A stretch of 64,000 nt of DNA from Streptomyces sp. NBC_01255 (GTDB taxonomy: Bacteria > Actinomycetota > Actinomycetes > Streptomycetales > Streptomycetaceae). Positions 53,822-63,900 of the stretch are shown piece by piece. The notes beneath the pieces are model-generated. The model ran no database searches. It was not told the DNA's origin and saw only the letters and a list, made by a program, of their open reading frames with translations. The first letter of the stretch is position 1. Each line of letters begins with the position of its first letter. The translations under genes were made by a program, and so were the position numbers. The stretch spans positions 496,001 to 560,000 of the forward strand of contig NZ_CP108474.1 in the NCBI RefSeq assembly GCF_036226445.1. The letters run 5' to 3'.

Positions 53822-56350
53822 GTGTTGATTCATCAGGTACTCGACGAGTGCGCGGCAAAATACGGCGACCATATTGCGCTGATTGACGACGATGGCCCGG
53901 TCACCTATTCCCGACTTGTTTCGACGGCGGATTCGTATGCCGCCGCGCTTGCCGAGGCGGGGGTGGGACCGGGTTCCCTGGTGCCGGTACGCATCGCCCG
54001 CTCGGCCCGGATGGTGACGCTGCTGCTGGCCGTGCTGAAGACGGGTGCGGCCTACTGCCCCATCGACGTGAAGTGGCCGGACGAGCGCGTACGGGAACTG
54101 CTGCGCCTGCTGCGGGCACCGTTGTTCGTCACGGACACCCCCCTCGCCGGCGCACCGTGCTGGACACCGTCGTCCGCGCCCGCGCCCGTACCCGGGTCCC
54201 GGACGGTCCGGGCGGACATCGGGCCGGACGACCCGGCCTGTGTCTTCTTCACCTCCGGCAGCACCGGCGCCCCCAAGGGAGTGGTGACTCCGCACCGGGC
54301 CGTGCTGCGGCTCTTCGACAGCGGCCCCTTGGCGGCCTTCGGCCCCGGGCGGGTGCTGCCGCAACTCGCCCCGGTCGGCTGGGACGCCTGCGGGCTGGAG
54401 CTCTGGGGCATGCTGTCCCGGGGCGGCACCGTGGTGCTGCCGGACGAGGACCACCTGCTGCCGGACACCCTGCGCGACCTGATCGAGCAACACGGCGTGA
54501 ACACCCTCGTGCTGGTCGCGTCCGTGGTGAACCTGCTGGTACGGCTGGACCCCGACTGCTTCCGCGGGGTCGACCTGATGTTCATCGGTGGTGAACGGCT
54601 GGCGCCGGAGCCGGTGCGCGCACTGCTGCTGCACCACCCGGACACGACCGTCCACAACTGTTACGGCCCGGTGGAGAGTTTCGCCTTCACCACCATGCAT
54701 CACATCCGGCCCGAGGACTGCGACCGGCCGCACGGCGTGCCCATCGGGCGGCCGGTGCCCGGCACGGAGGTCCACCTGATCGACGGCGAACTGTGCGTCG
54801 CGGGCACCGGCCTGGCCCAGGGTTACCTGCGCGACCCGGAACGCACCGCCGAGCGGTTCGTCACGGTCGATGTGCGCGGTGTGCCGACAAGGGTCTACCG
54901 CACCGGTGACCGCGCCGAACGCGACGCCGAGGGAGTGCTGCACTTCCTGGGCCGCGCCGACCGGCAGGTGAAGATCCGCGGATACCGGGTGGAGCTGGGC
55001 GAGGTGGAGAGCCACGCCGCGGGCCGCGCCGGCGTGCGCGACTGTGTGGCGGTGGCGCTCGCCGGCCGCAGCGGCGCGTACGAACGTCTGGCGCTGGCCT
55101 TCACCGGCGACGCGGACCCGGACCGGGTCCGTGCGGAGCTGCGCGACCGGCTCCCCGGCCACCTGGTGCCCGATCTGGTACGCCGCCTCGACGAACTCCC
55201 CCACAACGCCAACGGCAAGGTGGATCACCGAGCCGTGACAGAGCTGCTGCTGCGCGTCCCGACCCCAAAAAAAGGGCTGACGATGACCACGTACATCGAG
55301 ACGACCGAGACCACCCCTGCCGAGACGACCGAGACCGCCGGGGGCACCTCTGACGGGGCGATCGACAAGATCGTGGAGGACTACCTCACGCTCGTCGACG
55401 ACAGCATGGTCGCGGTGCTGCCGCACGCCTTGCGCATCGCCATCGAACTCGGCGTCGCCGATGCCATGGACTCCTCGACCGCGCAGCCCGTGGCGACCAC
55501 GGCGGAGCTGATCGACGCCGACCCCGACGCCCTGGGCCGGCTGTTGTCCGCCCTCGGCGCGGCCGGATTCTTCGCAGGCGACTCCGCCACCGGCTTCCGG
55601 CTGACCGCACTCGGCGCGCGGCTGCGCCGGGACGACCCGCAGAGCCTCTCCGCGTCGCTGGTCAACGCCGAGAGCCAACTGGCCTGGCTGCGCGCCACGG
55701 ACACGTTCCGCACGGGTGCGGCATCCTTCGCCGGCGACGACGGCGACTTCTTCGGGGTCAAGAACACCCAGCGCGGCGCGAACCTCGCGTTCCTGCGCCG
55801 GATGCAGGAGCGTACCGGCCGTCTGTACCGCCAGGCGGCCGAGGCCGTCGACTGGTCGCGGTCGGAGACCATCCTGGACATCGGCGGCGCCGACGGCTTT
55901 CTCCTCGGCGAGATCCTCTCGGCGGCCCCGCACGCGAGCGGCATCCTGTTCGACCGCCCCACGGTGATCGACGAGGTGAACCTCCGCGGCGGGGTCCCCG
56001 GTTGCCGCACGGTGCCCGGTGACTTCTTCACCGCGGTGCCCACCGGCGCGGACACCCACCTTCTGTGCAGCGTCCTGCACGACTGGACCGACGACCAGGC
56101 GGTGGAGATCCTGCGGTCGAGCCGTCGCGGGCTGGCGCCCGGCGGCCGGCTGCTGGTCATCGAGATGCTCGTACCGGAGGACGGCTCCCAGCACATCAGC
56201 CGCTGGAGCGACCTCGGCATGATGGTCCTCACCGGCGGCCGGGAACGCGACCGGGCCGGGTTCGCCCGGATCCTGGAGGCCGCCGGCTACCGCATGCACC
56301 AGGCCGTGGCGATCCCGGAGTCGCCGTTCTCCGTGATCGAGGCGCGCTGA
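53822..56350 (+). CDS. Stand-alone adenylation domain fused in frame to O-methyltransferase
   Basis: 842 residues from a GTG with AAGGAG 6 bases upstream. Residues 1-480: an adenylation domain with [14 protein letters not shown] near 142, the GWDACGLELWG substrate region, MFIGGERL, NCYGPVES, YRTGDRAERD, KIRGYRVELGE and a final NANGKVDHR. It has no carrier domain; my code reads DALLFGCAFK, unassigned. Residues about 488-842: a Methyltransf_2-type enzyme with LDIGGADGFLLGEIL, CSVLHDWTDD and a C-terminal SPFSVIEAR. The two parts are joined across an A7 tract followed by a ribosome site and ATG, so they may be two genes. With the P450 and free PCP downstream, they should build a modified carrier-bound amino acid. 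Confidence 0.8.
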   Translation: MLIHQVLDECAAKYGDHIALIDDDGPVTYSRLVSTADSYAAALAEAGVGPGSLVPVRIARSARMVTLLLAVLKTGAAYCPIDVKWPDERVRELLRLLRAPLFVTDTPLAGAPCWTPSSAPAPVPGSRTVRADIGPDDPACVFFTSGSTGAPKGVVTPHRAVLRLFDSGPLAAFGPGRVLPQLAPVGWDACGLELWGMLSRGGTVVLPDEDHLLPDTLRDLIEQHGVNTLVLVASVVNLLVRLDPDCFRGVDLMFIGGERLAPEPVRALLLHHPDTTVHNCYGPVESFAFTTMHHIRPEDCDRPHGVPIGRPVPGTEVHLIDGELCVAGTGLAQGYLRDPERTAERFVTVDVRGVPTRVYRTGDRAERDAEGVLHFLGRADRQVKIRGYRVELGEVESHAAGRAGVRDCVAVALAGRSGAYERLALAFTGDADPDRVRAELRDRLPGHLVPDLVRRLDELPHNANGKVDHRAVTELLLRVPTPKKGLTMTTYIETTETTPAETTETAGGTSDGAIDKIVEDYLTLVDDSMVAVLPHALRIAIELGVADAMDSSTAQPVATTAELIDADPDALGRLLSALGAAGFFAGDSATGFRLTALGARLRRDDPQSLSASLVNAESQLAWLRATDTFRTGAASFAGDDGDFFGVKNTQRGANLAFLRRMQERTGRLYRQAAEAVDWSRSETILDIGGADGFLLGEILSAAPHASGILFDRPTVIDEVNLRGGVPGCRTVPGDFFTAVPTGADTHLLCSVLHDWTDDQAVEILRSSRRGLAPGGRLLVIEMLVPEDGSQHISRWSDLGMMVLTGGRERDRAGFARILEAAGYRMHQAVAIPESPFSVIEAR
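55267..55273 (+). other. A7 slippery tract at the A-domain/methyltransferase junction
   Basis: The sequence is CCA AAA AAA GGG CTG ACG ATG in the fused frame. Losing one A, or a -1 shift, gives AAG GGC TGA, a stop at 55278-55280 two bases before the ATG at 55283. The same A-rich and GGG stretch is a Shine-Dalgarno for that ATG. Confidence 0.75.
55283..56350 (+). CDS. O-methyltransferase read from its own start (alternative to fusion)
   Basis: 355 residues from ATG at 55283 with AAGGG 7 bases upstream. It starts MTTYIETTETTPAETTE, a repetitive polar segment, then a helical dimerisation domain (DDSMVAVLPHALRIAIELGVAD, about 35-56), and the SAM-binding LDIGGADGFLLGE near 196-208. The catalytic-His position corresponds to HDW in SVLHDWTDDQ. 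This is the small-molecule O-methyltransferase family. Likely substrate: a phenolic or beta-hydroxyl group on a residue made in this operon. Confidence 0.6.
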   Translation: MTTYIETTETTPAETTETAGGTSDGAIDKIVEDYLTLVDDSMVAVLPHALRIAIELGVADAMDSSTAQPVATTAELIDADPDALGRLLSALGAAGFFAGDSATGFRLTALGARLRRDDPQSLSASLVNAESQLAWLRATDTFRTGAASFAGDDGDFFGVKNTQRGANLAFLRRMQERTGRLYRQAAEAVDWSRSETILDIGGADGFLLGEILSAAPHASGILFDRPTVIDEVNLRGGVPGCRTVPGDFFTAVPTGADTHLLCSVLHDWTDDQAVEILRSSRRGLAPGGRLLVIEMLVPEDGSQHISRWSDLGMMVLTGGRERDRAGFARILEAAGYRMHQAVAIPESPFSVIEAR

Positions 56351-56356
56351 CCGGCG

Positions 56357-57571
56357 ATGGACATCGACCTGCTCACGCCGGAGATCTTCTCCGGGCACCG
56401 GTTCCTGGACCAGCTCGCGGCCGTCCGCGCCCGCCCCGGCCTGACCCGGCATCCGGAGCCGGACGGCCCCGGGTTCTGGGTGGCGGCCCGGTACGACGAC
56501 GTCCATACGGTCCTGGGTGATCCGGCCACGTTCAGTTCCCGCGCCGGCATCAGGATCGGTGGCACGGACGAGTCGGCACGCCTGGTCGCCGACCGGATGA
56601 TGGTGGTCAGCGACCCCCCACGGCACGGCCGGATCCGCCGCGTGGTGGGTGCGCCGTTCACCCCGGCATCGCTGCGTCTCTGGCACGACCGGATCGTCGC
56701 CGGCGTCACCGATCTGGTGGACGAGGTGGTCGAGTCGGGTGTCGGCGGGCCCGTGGGTGACCGGCCGGACGACGCGGCCGGGCCTCTGATCCGGGACGCC
56801 GTCGGTGACCTGACCCAGCGGCTGCCCAACCAGGTCATCTGCGCCATGATGGACCTGCCCCGGGCCGACTGGCCGCTGATCGGCAGACTCACCACCGACG
56901 GCCTGGACTCCCCCGACCCGATCGACCGGCTGGACGCCAACGCGGAGATCTTCGGCTACTTCGCCGACATGATCGGCCGACGCCGGGCCCGCCCCGGCGA
57001 CGACCTGATCAGCGCACTGCTCGCGGCCGATGGCGACCTGACGGACGGCGAGCTGATCCTCAACTGCAGCGGCGTGCTGACCGGTGCCAGCGAGACCGTC
57101 CGGTACGCGGCGGCCGGAGCGCTGCTGGTCTTCGCCGACCGGCCGGAGCTGTGGACGGCGCTGCGCGCGGCGCCGGAGCTGCTGCCCACCACCGTCGAGG
57201 AGATCCTGCGCTGGACCAGCCCCGGTCTGCACGCGCTGCGCACGGTGACCCGCCCGGTGACGGTCGCCGGCACAGACCTGCTGCCCGGCGACCAGGTGAC
57301 CGCCTGGATCTGCTCGGCCAACCGCGACCCGGCCGTCTTCGCCGACCCGGACACCTTCCGGCCCGACCGCACCCCCAACCGGCACGTCGCCTTCGGCTGG
57401 GGCCCCCACGTCTGCGTCGGGGCCCGGGTGGCCAGGCTCGAACTGACCGCTCTGCTGACCGCGCTGATCCGCCGCGTACGCACGATCGAACCGGCCGGAA
57501 CGCCGGTCTGGAGCACCGGAAACTTCATCCACGGACTGACCAGCCTGCCGGTGCGGCTCTGCCCGGCCTGA
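56357..57571 (+). CDS. Cytochrome P450
   Basis: 404 residues starting 6 bp after the methyltransferase stop. Heme-binding FGWGPHVCVGARVARLE near residues 345-361; ExxR in VEEILRW; the I-helix is GVLTGASETVR, with Thr/Ser-Glu-Thr as in P450s that act on carrier-bound amino acids; RIGGTDESAR and DPPRHGRIRRVV are also typical. The adjacent free A domain and PCP resemble the A-PCP/P450 sets that beta-hydroxylate tethered tyrosine or other residues (NovH/NovI, skyllamycin). Beta-hydroxylation of a PCP-bound amino acid is therefore the favoured role. Confidence 0.92.
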   Translation: MDIDLLTPEIFSGHRFLDQLAAVRARPGLTRHPEPDGPGFWVAARYDDVHTVLGDPATFSSRAGIRIGGTDESARLVADRMMVVSDPPRHGRIRRVVGAPFTPASLRLWHDRIVAGVTDLVDEVVESGVGGPVGDRPDDAAGPLIRDAVGDLTQRLPNQVICAMMDLPRADWPLIGRLTTDGLDSPDPIDRLDANAEIFGYFADMIGRRRARPGDDLISALLAADGDLTDGELILNCSGVLTGASETVRYAAAGALLVFADRPELWTALRAAPELLPTTVEEILRWTSPGLHALRTVTRPVTVAGTDLLPGDQVTAWICSANRDPAVFADPDTFRPDRTPNRHVAFGWGPHVCVGARVARLELTALLTALIRRVRTIEPAGTPVWSTGNFIHGLTSLPVRLCPA

Positions 57572-57603
57572 TCGGCAAGACACCCCCTAGGAGCTGATAG
57601 ACG

Positions 57604-57840
57604 ATGGGTACCACCGCAATCGCCGAGATCTGGCAGGAGGTTCTCGGCGTCCCGGTCGAGGACGACGACGACTTCTTCGCCCTGGGCGGTCAGTCGCTGG
57701 CCGCCATGGAGGTGGTGGCCGCGGTGCGCCGGCGCCTCGGCATCACGGTCCGGGTCCGGGTCCTGCTGGAGCACCCCGTCCTTGCGGACTTCGCCGGCCA
57801 GCTCGGCCTGTCCGGGGAACGGTCTCCGGATCGATCCTGA
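57604..57840 (+). CDS. Free peptidyl carrier protein
   Basis: 78 residues, TAGGAG 10 bases upstream. It is a single [36 protein letters not shown], with the phosphopantetheine Ser in GGQS near residue 36, and a C-terminal ADFAGQLGLSG helix. It is the last gene of the A/methyltransferase/P450 operon. The stand-alone A domain should load it, the P450 and possibly the methyltransferase would act on the tethered residue, and an NRPS C domain would then accept it in trans. Confidence 0.93.
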   Translation: MGTTAIAEIWQEVLGVPVEDDDDFFALGGQSLAAMEVVAAVRRRLGITVRVRVLLEHPVLADFAGQLGLSGERSPDRS

Positions 57841-57850
57841 CCGCCCGGTC

Positions 57851-57893
57851 GACAGGACGGCGGGAGCGAAATCCTCGCTCCCGCCGTCTTGTC
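57851..57893. terminator. Bidirectional hairpin 1 between converging operons
   Basis: 19-nt arms (57851-57869 and 57875-57893) pair with a single G-T mismatch around a 5-nt loop, starting 10 bp after the PCP stop. Confidence 0.9.
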
Positions 57894-57907
57894 GCGTGTA
57901 CTCACCC

Positions 57908-57946
57908 GGCCGCGTCCCCGGGGGCTCCGCCCCCGGGGACGCGGCC
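57908..57946. terminator. Bidirectional hairpin 2 between converging operons
   Basis: A perfect 18-bp stem (57908-57925 and 57929-57946, arms starting GGCCGCGTCCCC) closes a 3-nt loop. It lies 4 bp from the NRPS stop at 57951 and should end its transcript. Confidence 0.9.
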
Positions 57947-57950
57947 ACCG

Positions 57951-60900
57951 TCACGACCGGGCGAGCCGGTCCAGGACACCGCGCAGCGTCTCCGCCAGTG
58001 TGGTCAGGTGGGGCTGCTGAAGCATGGTGTGGTGGTCACCGGGGACCGTGTGGAGTTCGAAGCCGTCACGGGCGAGGACACGCCACGGGCGGATCTTCGG
58101 CCTGCGCGGTTGCTGCTCCGCCGACAGCAGCACCAGGCGGCCGTCGACGGGGCCCGGGCGGTGCCGCAGCAGTGCGCGGGTGTTGGCCTCGAAGACCGCT
58201 ATCCGCTCGCGCATGTCGTCACGGATGCCCTCCGGGACGAGGGCCGCGCGCTCCAGGAGGTCCAGCAGTGCTTCGTCCTGGCGGTCCGGCGCCAGGCCCC
58301 GCAGCGCGGCCTCGTCGTACCGGGGTGCCGGTACGCCCGCCAGGCCGGCGAGGTCGTGGACGAATCCGCCGAGGAGCACCGCGCGGTCGGGCAGTTCCTT
58401 GCCCAGGTACGGCGGCATTCCGGTGTCCAGCATGACGACCAGCGCGACCGGTTCGCCCGCTGCGGTCAGCTGACCGGCCATCTCCGCGGCCACCACGCCG
58501 CCCAGGGACCAGCCGCCGAGATGGTAGGGGCCGTGGGGCTGGACGGCGCGGATCGCCTCGACGTACCGCGCGGCCAGGCCGGTCAGCGACGTGGTGACCG
58601 GGCCGCCGTCGAGGCCCGGATCCTCCAGGGCGTAGAGCGGCTGCTCGGGGTCGATCAGGCGGGCCAGCGGCAGGTACGGCACCACGGATCCGCCGACGGC
58701 GTGCACCAGGAAGAGCGGCGGCCGGCCGCCGGTGGGTTTGATCGGCACCAGCGGTGAGGGCTGGGTCCGGTTCTCGCGGGTCGGGTCGAGCAGCATCGCG
58801 GTCATCTCCACGGTCGGTGCCGAGTACAGGTCGCGCATGTCGAGTTCGACACCGAACTCCCGGCGGATCTCGGCACGCAGCCGGGTCAGGTCGAGGGAGG
58901 TGCCGCCCAGGTCGAAGAAGCTGTCGTGGACGCCGATCCGGTCGGTGCCGAGGAGTCCGGACCAGACCCGGGCGACCGCGTGTTCGGTGTCGCCGCGCGG
59001 CGCGACGAACTCGCCGGCACGGCTCGGCCCCGGTGCGGGCAGCGCGCCCCGGTCCACCTTGCCGTTGGCGGTCAGGGCGATGCGCTCCACGGGCACCAGC
59101 GCGGAGGGCACCATGTAGTCGGGCAGGCGGGCCGCCAGGTGCGCGCGGAGCTCGCCGAGGTCGCCGAGGTCGCCCGGCGCCTTGGTCACCACGTACCCGA
59201 CGAGGCGGTCGTCGCGAACGGTCACGCACGCGTTGTCGACGCGGGGATGAGCGGCGAGTACGGCTTCGATCTCGCCGAGTTCGATCCGGAATCCGCGGAT
59301 CTTGACCTGCTGGTCGATGCGGCCCAGGTACTCCAGGCCGCCGTCGGCGCGGCGCCGGGCCAGGTCGCCGGAGCGGTAGAGCCGGGCGCCGGGGGCGCCG
59401 CCGAACCGGTCGGCGACGAACCGCTGGGCACTCAGGTCGGGCCGGTGCAGGTAGCCCCAGGACAGTCCGGCGCCGCCGACGAGGAGTTCGCCCGGTACGC
59501 CGATGGGTGCCGGATGGCCTGCCGGGTCGACGACCCACAGCGACAGGTCGGGTATCGGCTCGCCGATGGGGCTGGCGTTGTCCCGCAGGAGCTCCCGGGT
59601 CAGCGGGCAGTAGGTGACGTGGACCGTGGTCTCGGTGATGCCGTACATGTTGACCAGCCGCGGGTGGTCCTCGCCGTGCCGGTCGAACCAGCGCCGTACC
59701 GAGTCGATGTCCAGCGCGTCGCCGCCGAAGATCACGTACCGCAGGGAGAGTTCCTCCGGGCTCGCCTCGTCGGCCGCGACCAGCTGCCGGAAGGCGGCCG
59801 GGGTCTGGTTGAGCACCGTGACCTTCTCGCGGGCCAGCAACCGCTGGAAGTCCTCGGGCGAGCGGGTCTGCCAGAACGGCACCACGACGAGCCGGCCGCC
59901 GTGGGCGAGGGCGCCCCACAGTTCCCAGACGGAGAAGTCGAAGGCGAACGAGTGGAACAACGTCCACACGTCCCGCTCGTCGAACCGGTACCGGTCCTGG
60001 GTGGCCCGCATCAGGCGGACGACCTGGCCGTGCGGGACGGTGACCGCCTTGGGTTCGCCGGTCGAGCCCGAGGTGTAGATGAGGTAGGCCAGGTCGGCGC
60101 CGGTCGCGGTCGCGTCCGGTACCGGGAGGTCCCCGTCGGTGTCGTCGTCGAGGGGCAGCGCGGTCGCGGGGACGTCGAGTCCTCGCTGGGTGACCACCAC
60201 GGACAGGCCCGCGTCGGCGGCCATGTAGGACAGCCGCTGCGCCGGGTAGTCGGGATCCAGCGGTACGTACGCGGCGCCGGCCCGCAGGATGCCCAGGATC
60301 CCGACGACGAGGTCCGTGTCCCGGCGGGTGCAGAGGCCGACCAGGCTTCCCCGGGTGACCCCTCGGGCGGCCAGTCGGGCGGCCAGCCGTTCGGCGCGCC
60401 GGGCCAGTCCGCGATAGGTCGTCCGCTCCTCGCCGGCGACCACCGCCACCGCGTCGGGGCGGAGTCGGACCTGTTCGGCGAAGAGGTCCCACAGCGAGGC
60501 GTCGGCCGGCACCTCGGACCGGGCGGCGCTCCACCGGTGCAGCAGCGCCGCCTCGTCCGGCCCGGGCAGGACGACGTCGGACACCCTGGAGTCCGGGGCC
60601 GCCACCGCGTGGGCCAGGACACGGCCCAGGTGTTCGAGGAGCCGGGTGATCCGGTCGGCGTCGAACAGGTCGGTGGCGTACTCGGCCTGGAGCCGCAGTC
60701 CGCCGTCGGCGGTGACGGTGGCGTGCGCGGCCAGGTCGAAGCGGGCGACCGAGCCGGCCACCGGCAGCGGTTCGACGGTGACCGGGCCGAGCGCCGGCGC
60801 GGCGTCCGGGACCTCGTCGGCGTGCAGGGTGAGGCTGATCTGGAAGAGCGGGTTGCGGCCCGGTTCACGGGCGGGCCGGAGCTGTTCGACCAGCGTGCCG

Positions 60901-63900
60901 AAGGGGAGGTCCTGGTGTTCGGTGGCGCCCTGCACGGCCAGTTCGCAGCGGCGCACGAGTTCCCGGAAGGTCGGGGTTCCGGCGACGTCGGCGCGCAGCA
61001 CGACGGTGTTGGCGAAGTAGCCGACCAGCGGCTCGAGTTCGGGACGGTTGCGGCCGTAGAACACCGAACCGATGCCGATGTCGTCCTGCCCGGTGTGCCG
61101 GGAGAGCACCACGAGGAATCCGGCCATCAGGACGGACAGCAGTGATCCGCGTTCGGCGTCGGCCAGTCCGCGCAGCGAGGCGCCGAGACCGTCCCGCAGG
61201 TGGAGTTCCACCGTGGCCCCGGGGTGCCCGGCGCCGGTGCCGCGCGGGCGGTCGGTGGGGAAGTCGAGCTGCGGCAGCGCGTGGAGCTGTTCGCGCCAGT
61301 AGCCGAGCTGCTTGTCCAGGACGTCGTCGGCGAGCCAGGCGCGCTGCCAGACGGCGTGGTCGGCCGGCTGGATGGCCAAGGCCGGGAGGGCGGCGTCCGG
61401 GTCGGTGTACAGGGTGGACAGTTCGTCGAGCAGGACGCCCGCCGACCATCCGTCGGCGATGATGTGGTGGGTGCACAGCACCAGGACGTGCTCGGCCGGG
61501 CCGAGCCGCAGCAGTTCCGTGCGGAGCAGCCGGTCGGTGGCCAGGTCGAACGGGCGGGTGGCGGCCTCGGCGAGCGCCTTTGGCACGTCGTCCGGGTGGG
61601 TCGGGGTCACCGTGAGCGGCCAGGCCGGCGGTGCGGGGTCGTGCACCTGGACGGGTACGCCGTCCACCGCGACGAACCGGGTGCGCAGGCTCTCGTGCCG
61701 GGCGACCAGCCGGCCCAGGGCGCGGGAGAGCCGGTCGACGTCGAGCCGGCCGCGCAGGCGCAGCGCGAGCGGCACGTTGTAGACCGGGGAGCCGGGATCG
61801 AGCTGGTCCAGGAACCACAGGCCTTCCTGCTGGTACGACAGCGGCAGCGCGGCGGTCCGGGCGGCGGCGGGGATCCGTCGGCGGCCGTCCGGTTCGACGA
61901 GCCGGCCGGCGAGTTCGGCGACGGTGGGCGCCTGGAACAGGGTCGCCACGCCGAGGTCCACGTCGAACGTGGTGCGGATCCGGTTGATCAGCCGGATCGC
62001 GAGCAGCGAGTGGCCGCCGAGCGTGAAGAAGCCGTCGTGCACACCGACCCGCTCCACCCGCAGTACCTCGGCGAACAGTGCGCACAGCGCGCGTTCCCGG
62101 TCGTCGCGGGGTGCCACGTACTCCGTGCCGGAGGCGGCCTCGTCGGGTGCCGGCAGCAACCGCCGGTCGATCTTGCCGTTCGGGGTGAGCGGCAGCTGGT
62201 CGAGCGGGACCAGAGCGGAGGGCACCATGTACGGCGGGAGGACCGAGGCCGCCGCGGCGCGGATCCCGGCGAGGTCCGGCGACGGTACGGCGGGCACCAC
62301 GTATCCGACGAGGCGCTTGTCGCCCGGCCGGTCCTCGCGGGCGTGCACGTGGGCCTGCGCCACGTGCGGGTGACGGACCAGCACGCTCTCCACCTCGCCG
62401 GGTTCGACCCGGAAGCCGCGGATCTTCACCTGGGTGTCGGCCCGGCCGGCGAATTCGAGGGTCCCGTCGGCGCGCCACCGGGCGAGGTCTCCGGTGCGGT
62501 ACATCCGGGTGCCGGGCGCGCCGAACGGGTCGGCGACGAAGCGTTCGGCGCTGAGCCCGGCACGGCCGTCGTACCCGCGGGCGAGACCGGCACCGGCGCC
62601 GTAGAGCTCGCCGACCACGCCGACCGGTACCGGCCGCAGCCGGTCGTCGAGCAGGTAGACGGCGGTGTTGTCCATCGGCCGGCCCAGCGGCACGCTGTCC
62701 GGAACCGTGTCGGGGGCGTCCAGGGGCATCTGCACCGAGCACATGGTCAGTTCGGTGGGGCCGTACGTGGCGCGGACCCGCAGGTCCGGGTGGCGGCGCA
62801 GTGCCGCGCGGACCGCGGCGGGGCTGATCACGTCGCCGCCGGTCATCACCTCGCGCAGGCCGGTGAAGCAGTCCGGGTCCTCCTCGGCGATGACCTGGAA
62901 GAGGCCGGAGACCAGGAGGACGTCGGTGAGTCCTGCGGCGCGCACGACGGCGCCGTCGACATCTCCGACGGGTGCCACGACGACCTCTCCGCCGGACAGC
63001 AGCGGCACCCAGATCTCGCAGGTCGACGCGTCGAAGGCGTGGGGTGAGTGCAGCAGCGCGCGGCGGGGCCGTTCGTCCTGCCAGCACCGGTCGTGGGCGA
63101 ACGCGAGCACTCCGCGCTGGGTGGTGACGACCCCCTTGGGCGCACCGGTCGAGCCCGAGGTGTACATGATGTAGGCGGCCTGCTCGGGGTGCGCGGCACC
63201 GGCCGGTACGGCGGCGCGGTCGGCCGCCGTGGCCTGGAAGCCGGTCACCGTCAAGGTCTCCACCGTGGCGCCGGTCACCGTGTCGTGGTCGCGCAGCGCT
63301 TCGTCGGCCAGCAGCAGTTCCACGCCGGACCGGTCCAGCATGTCGCGGAGCCGTTCGGTGGGCGCGGTGAGCGGCAGCGGTACGAAGCAGCCGCCGGCCT
63401 TGAGCACCGCGAGCATCGACACGATCAGGTCGGCGGAGCGCTGCTGGAGTATGGCGACCCGCGTCTCGGCCGCCACGCCCAGCCGGGTCAGGCGGCCGGC
63501 CAGCAGGTCGCTTCGTCGGTCCAGTTCGGCGTAGCTCAGCGTGCCGTCCGTGTCGGACACGGCCGGCGCGGTGGGCGTCCGGGCGGCCTGCCGTGCGAAG
63601 GCCTGGGCGAGTCCGATCGGTGGTTCCGGTCGGGTCGCGCCGTTCCACTCGTACAGCACGGTGTCGCGTTCGCGGGCGGCAAGCAGGTCGATGTCGCCCA
63701 GGGCGCGGTCCGGGTCGTCCACCACCGCTTCGAGCAGCCGCACCAGGCGGTGCGCGAACGCCGTGACCGTGTCCCGGTCGAAGAGTTCGGTGCGGTAGAC
63801 GAGCTGCGCGGACAGTTCGAGGGGTGTGCCGTCCTCGGCGTACCGGTCGGTGAAGGCGACCGACAGGTCGAAGTGCGCCGCGATGGTCCGGTTCCGCAGC

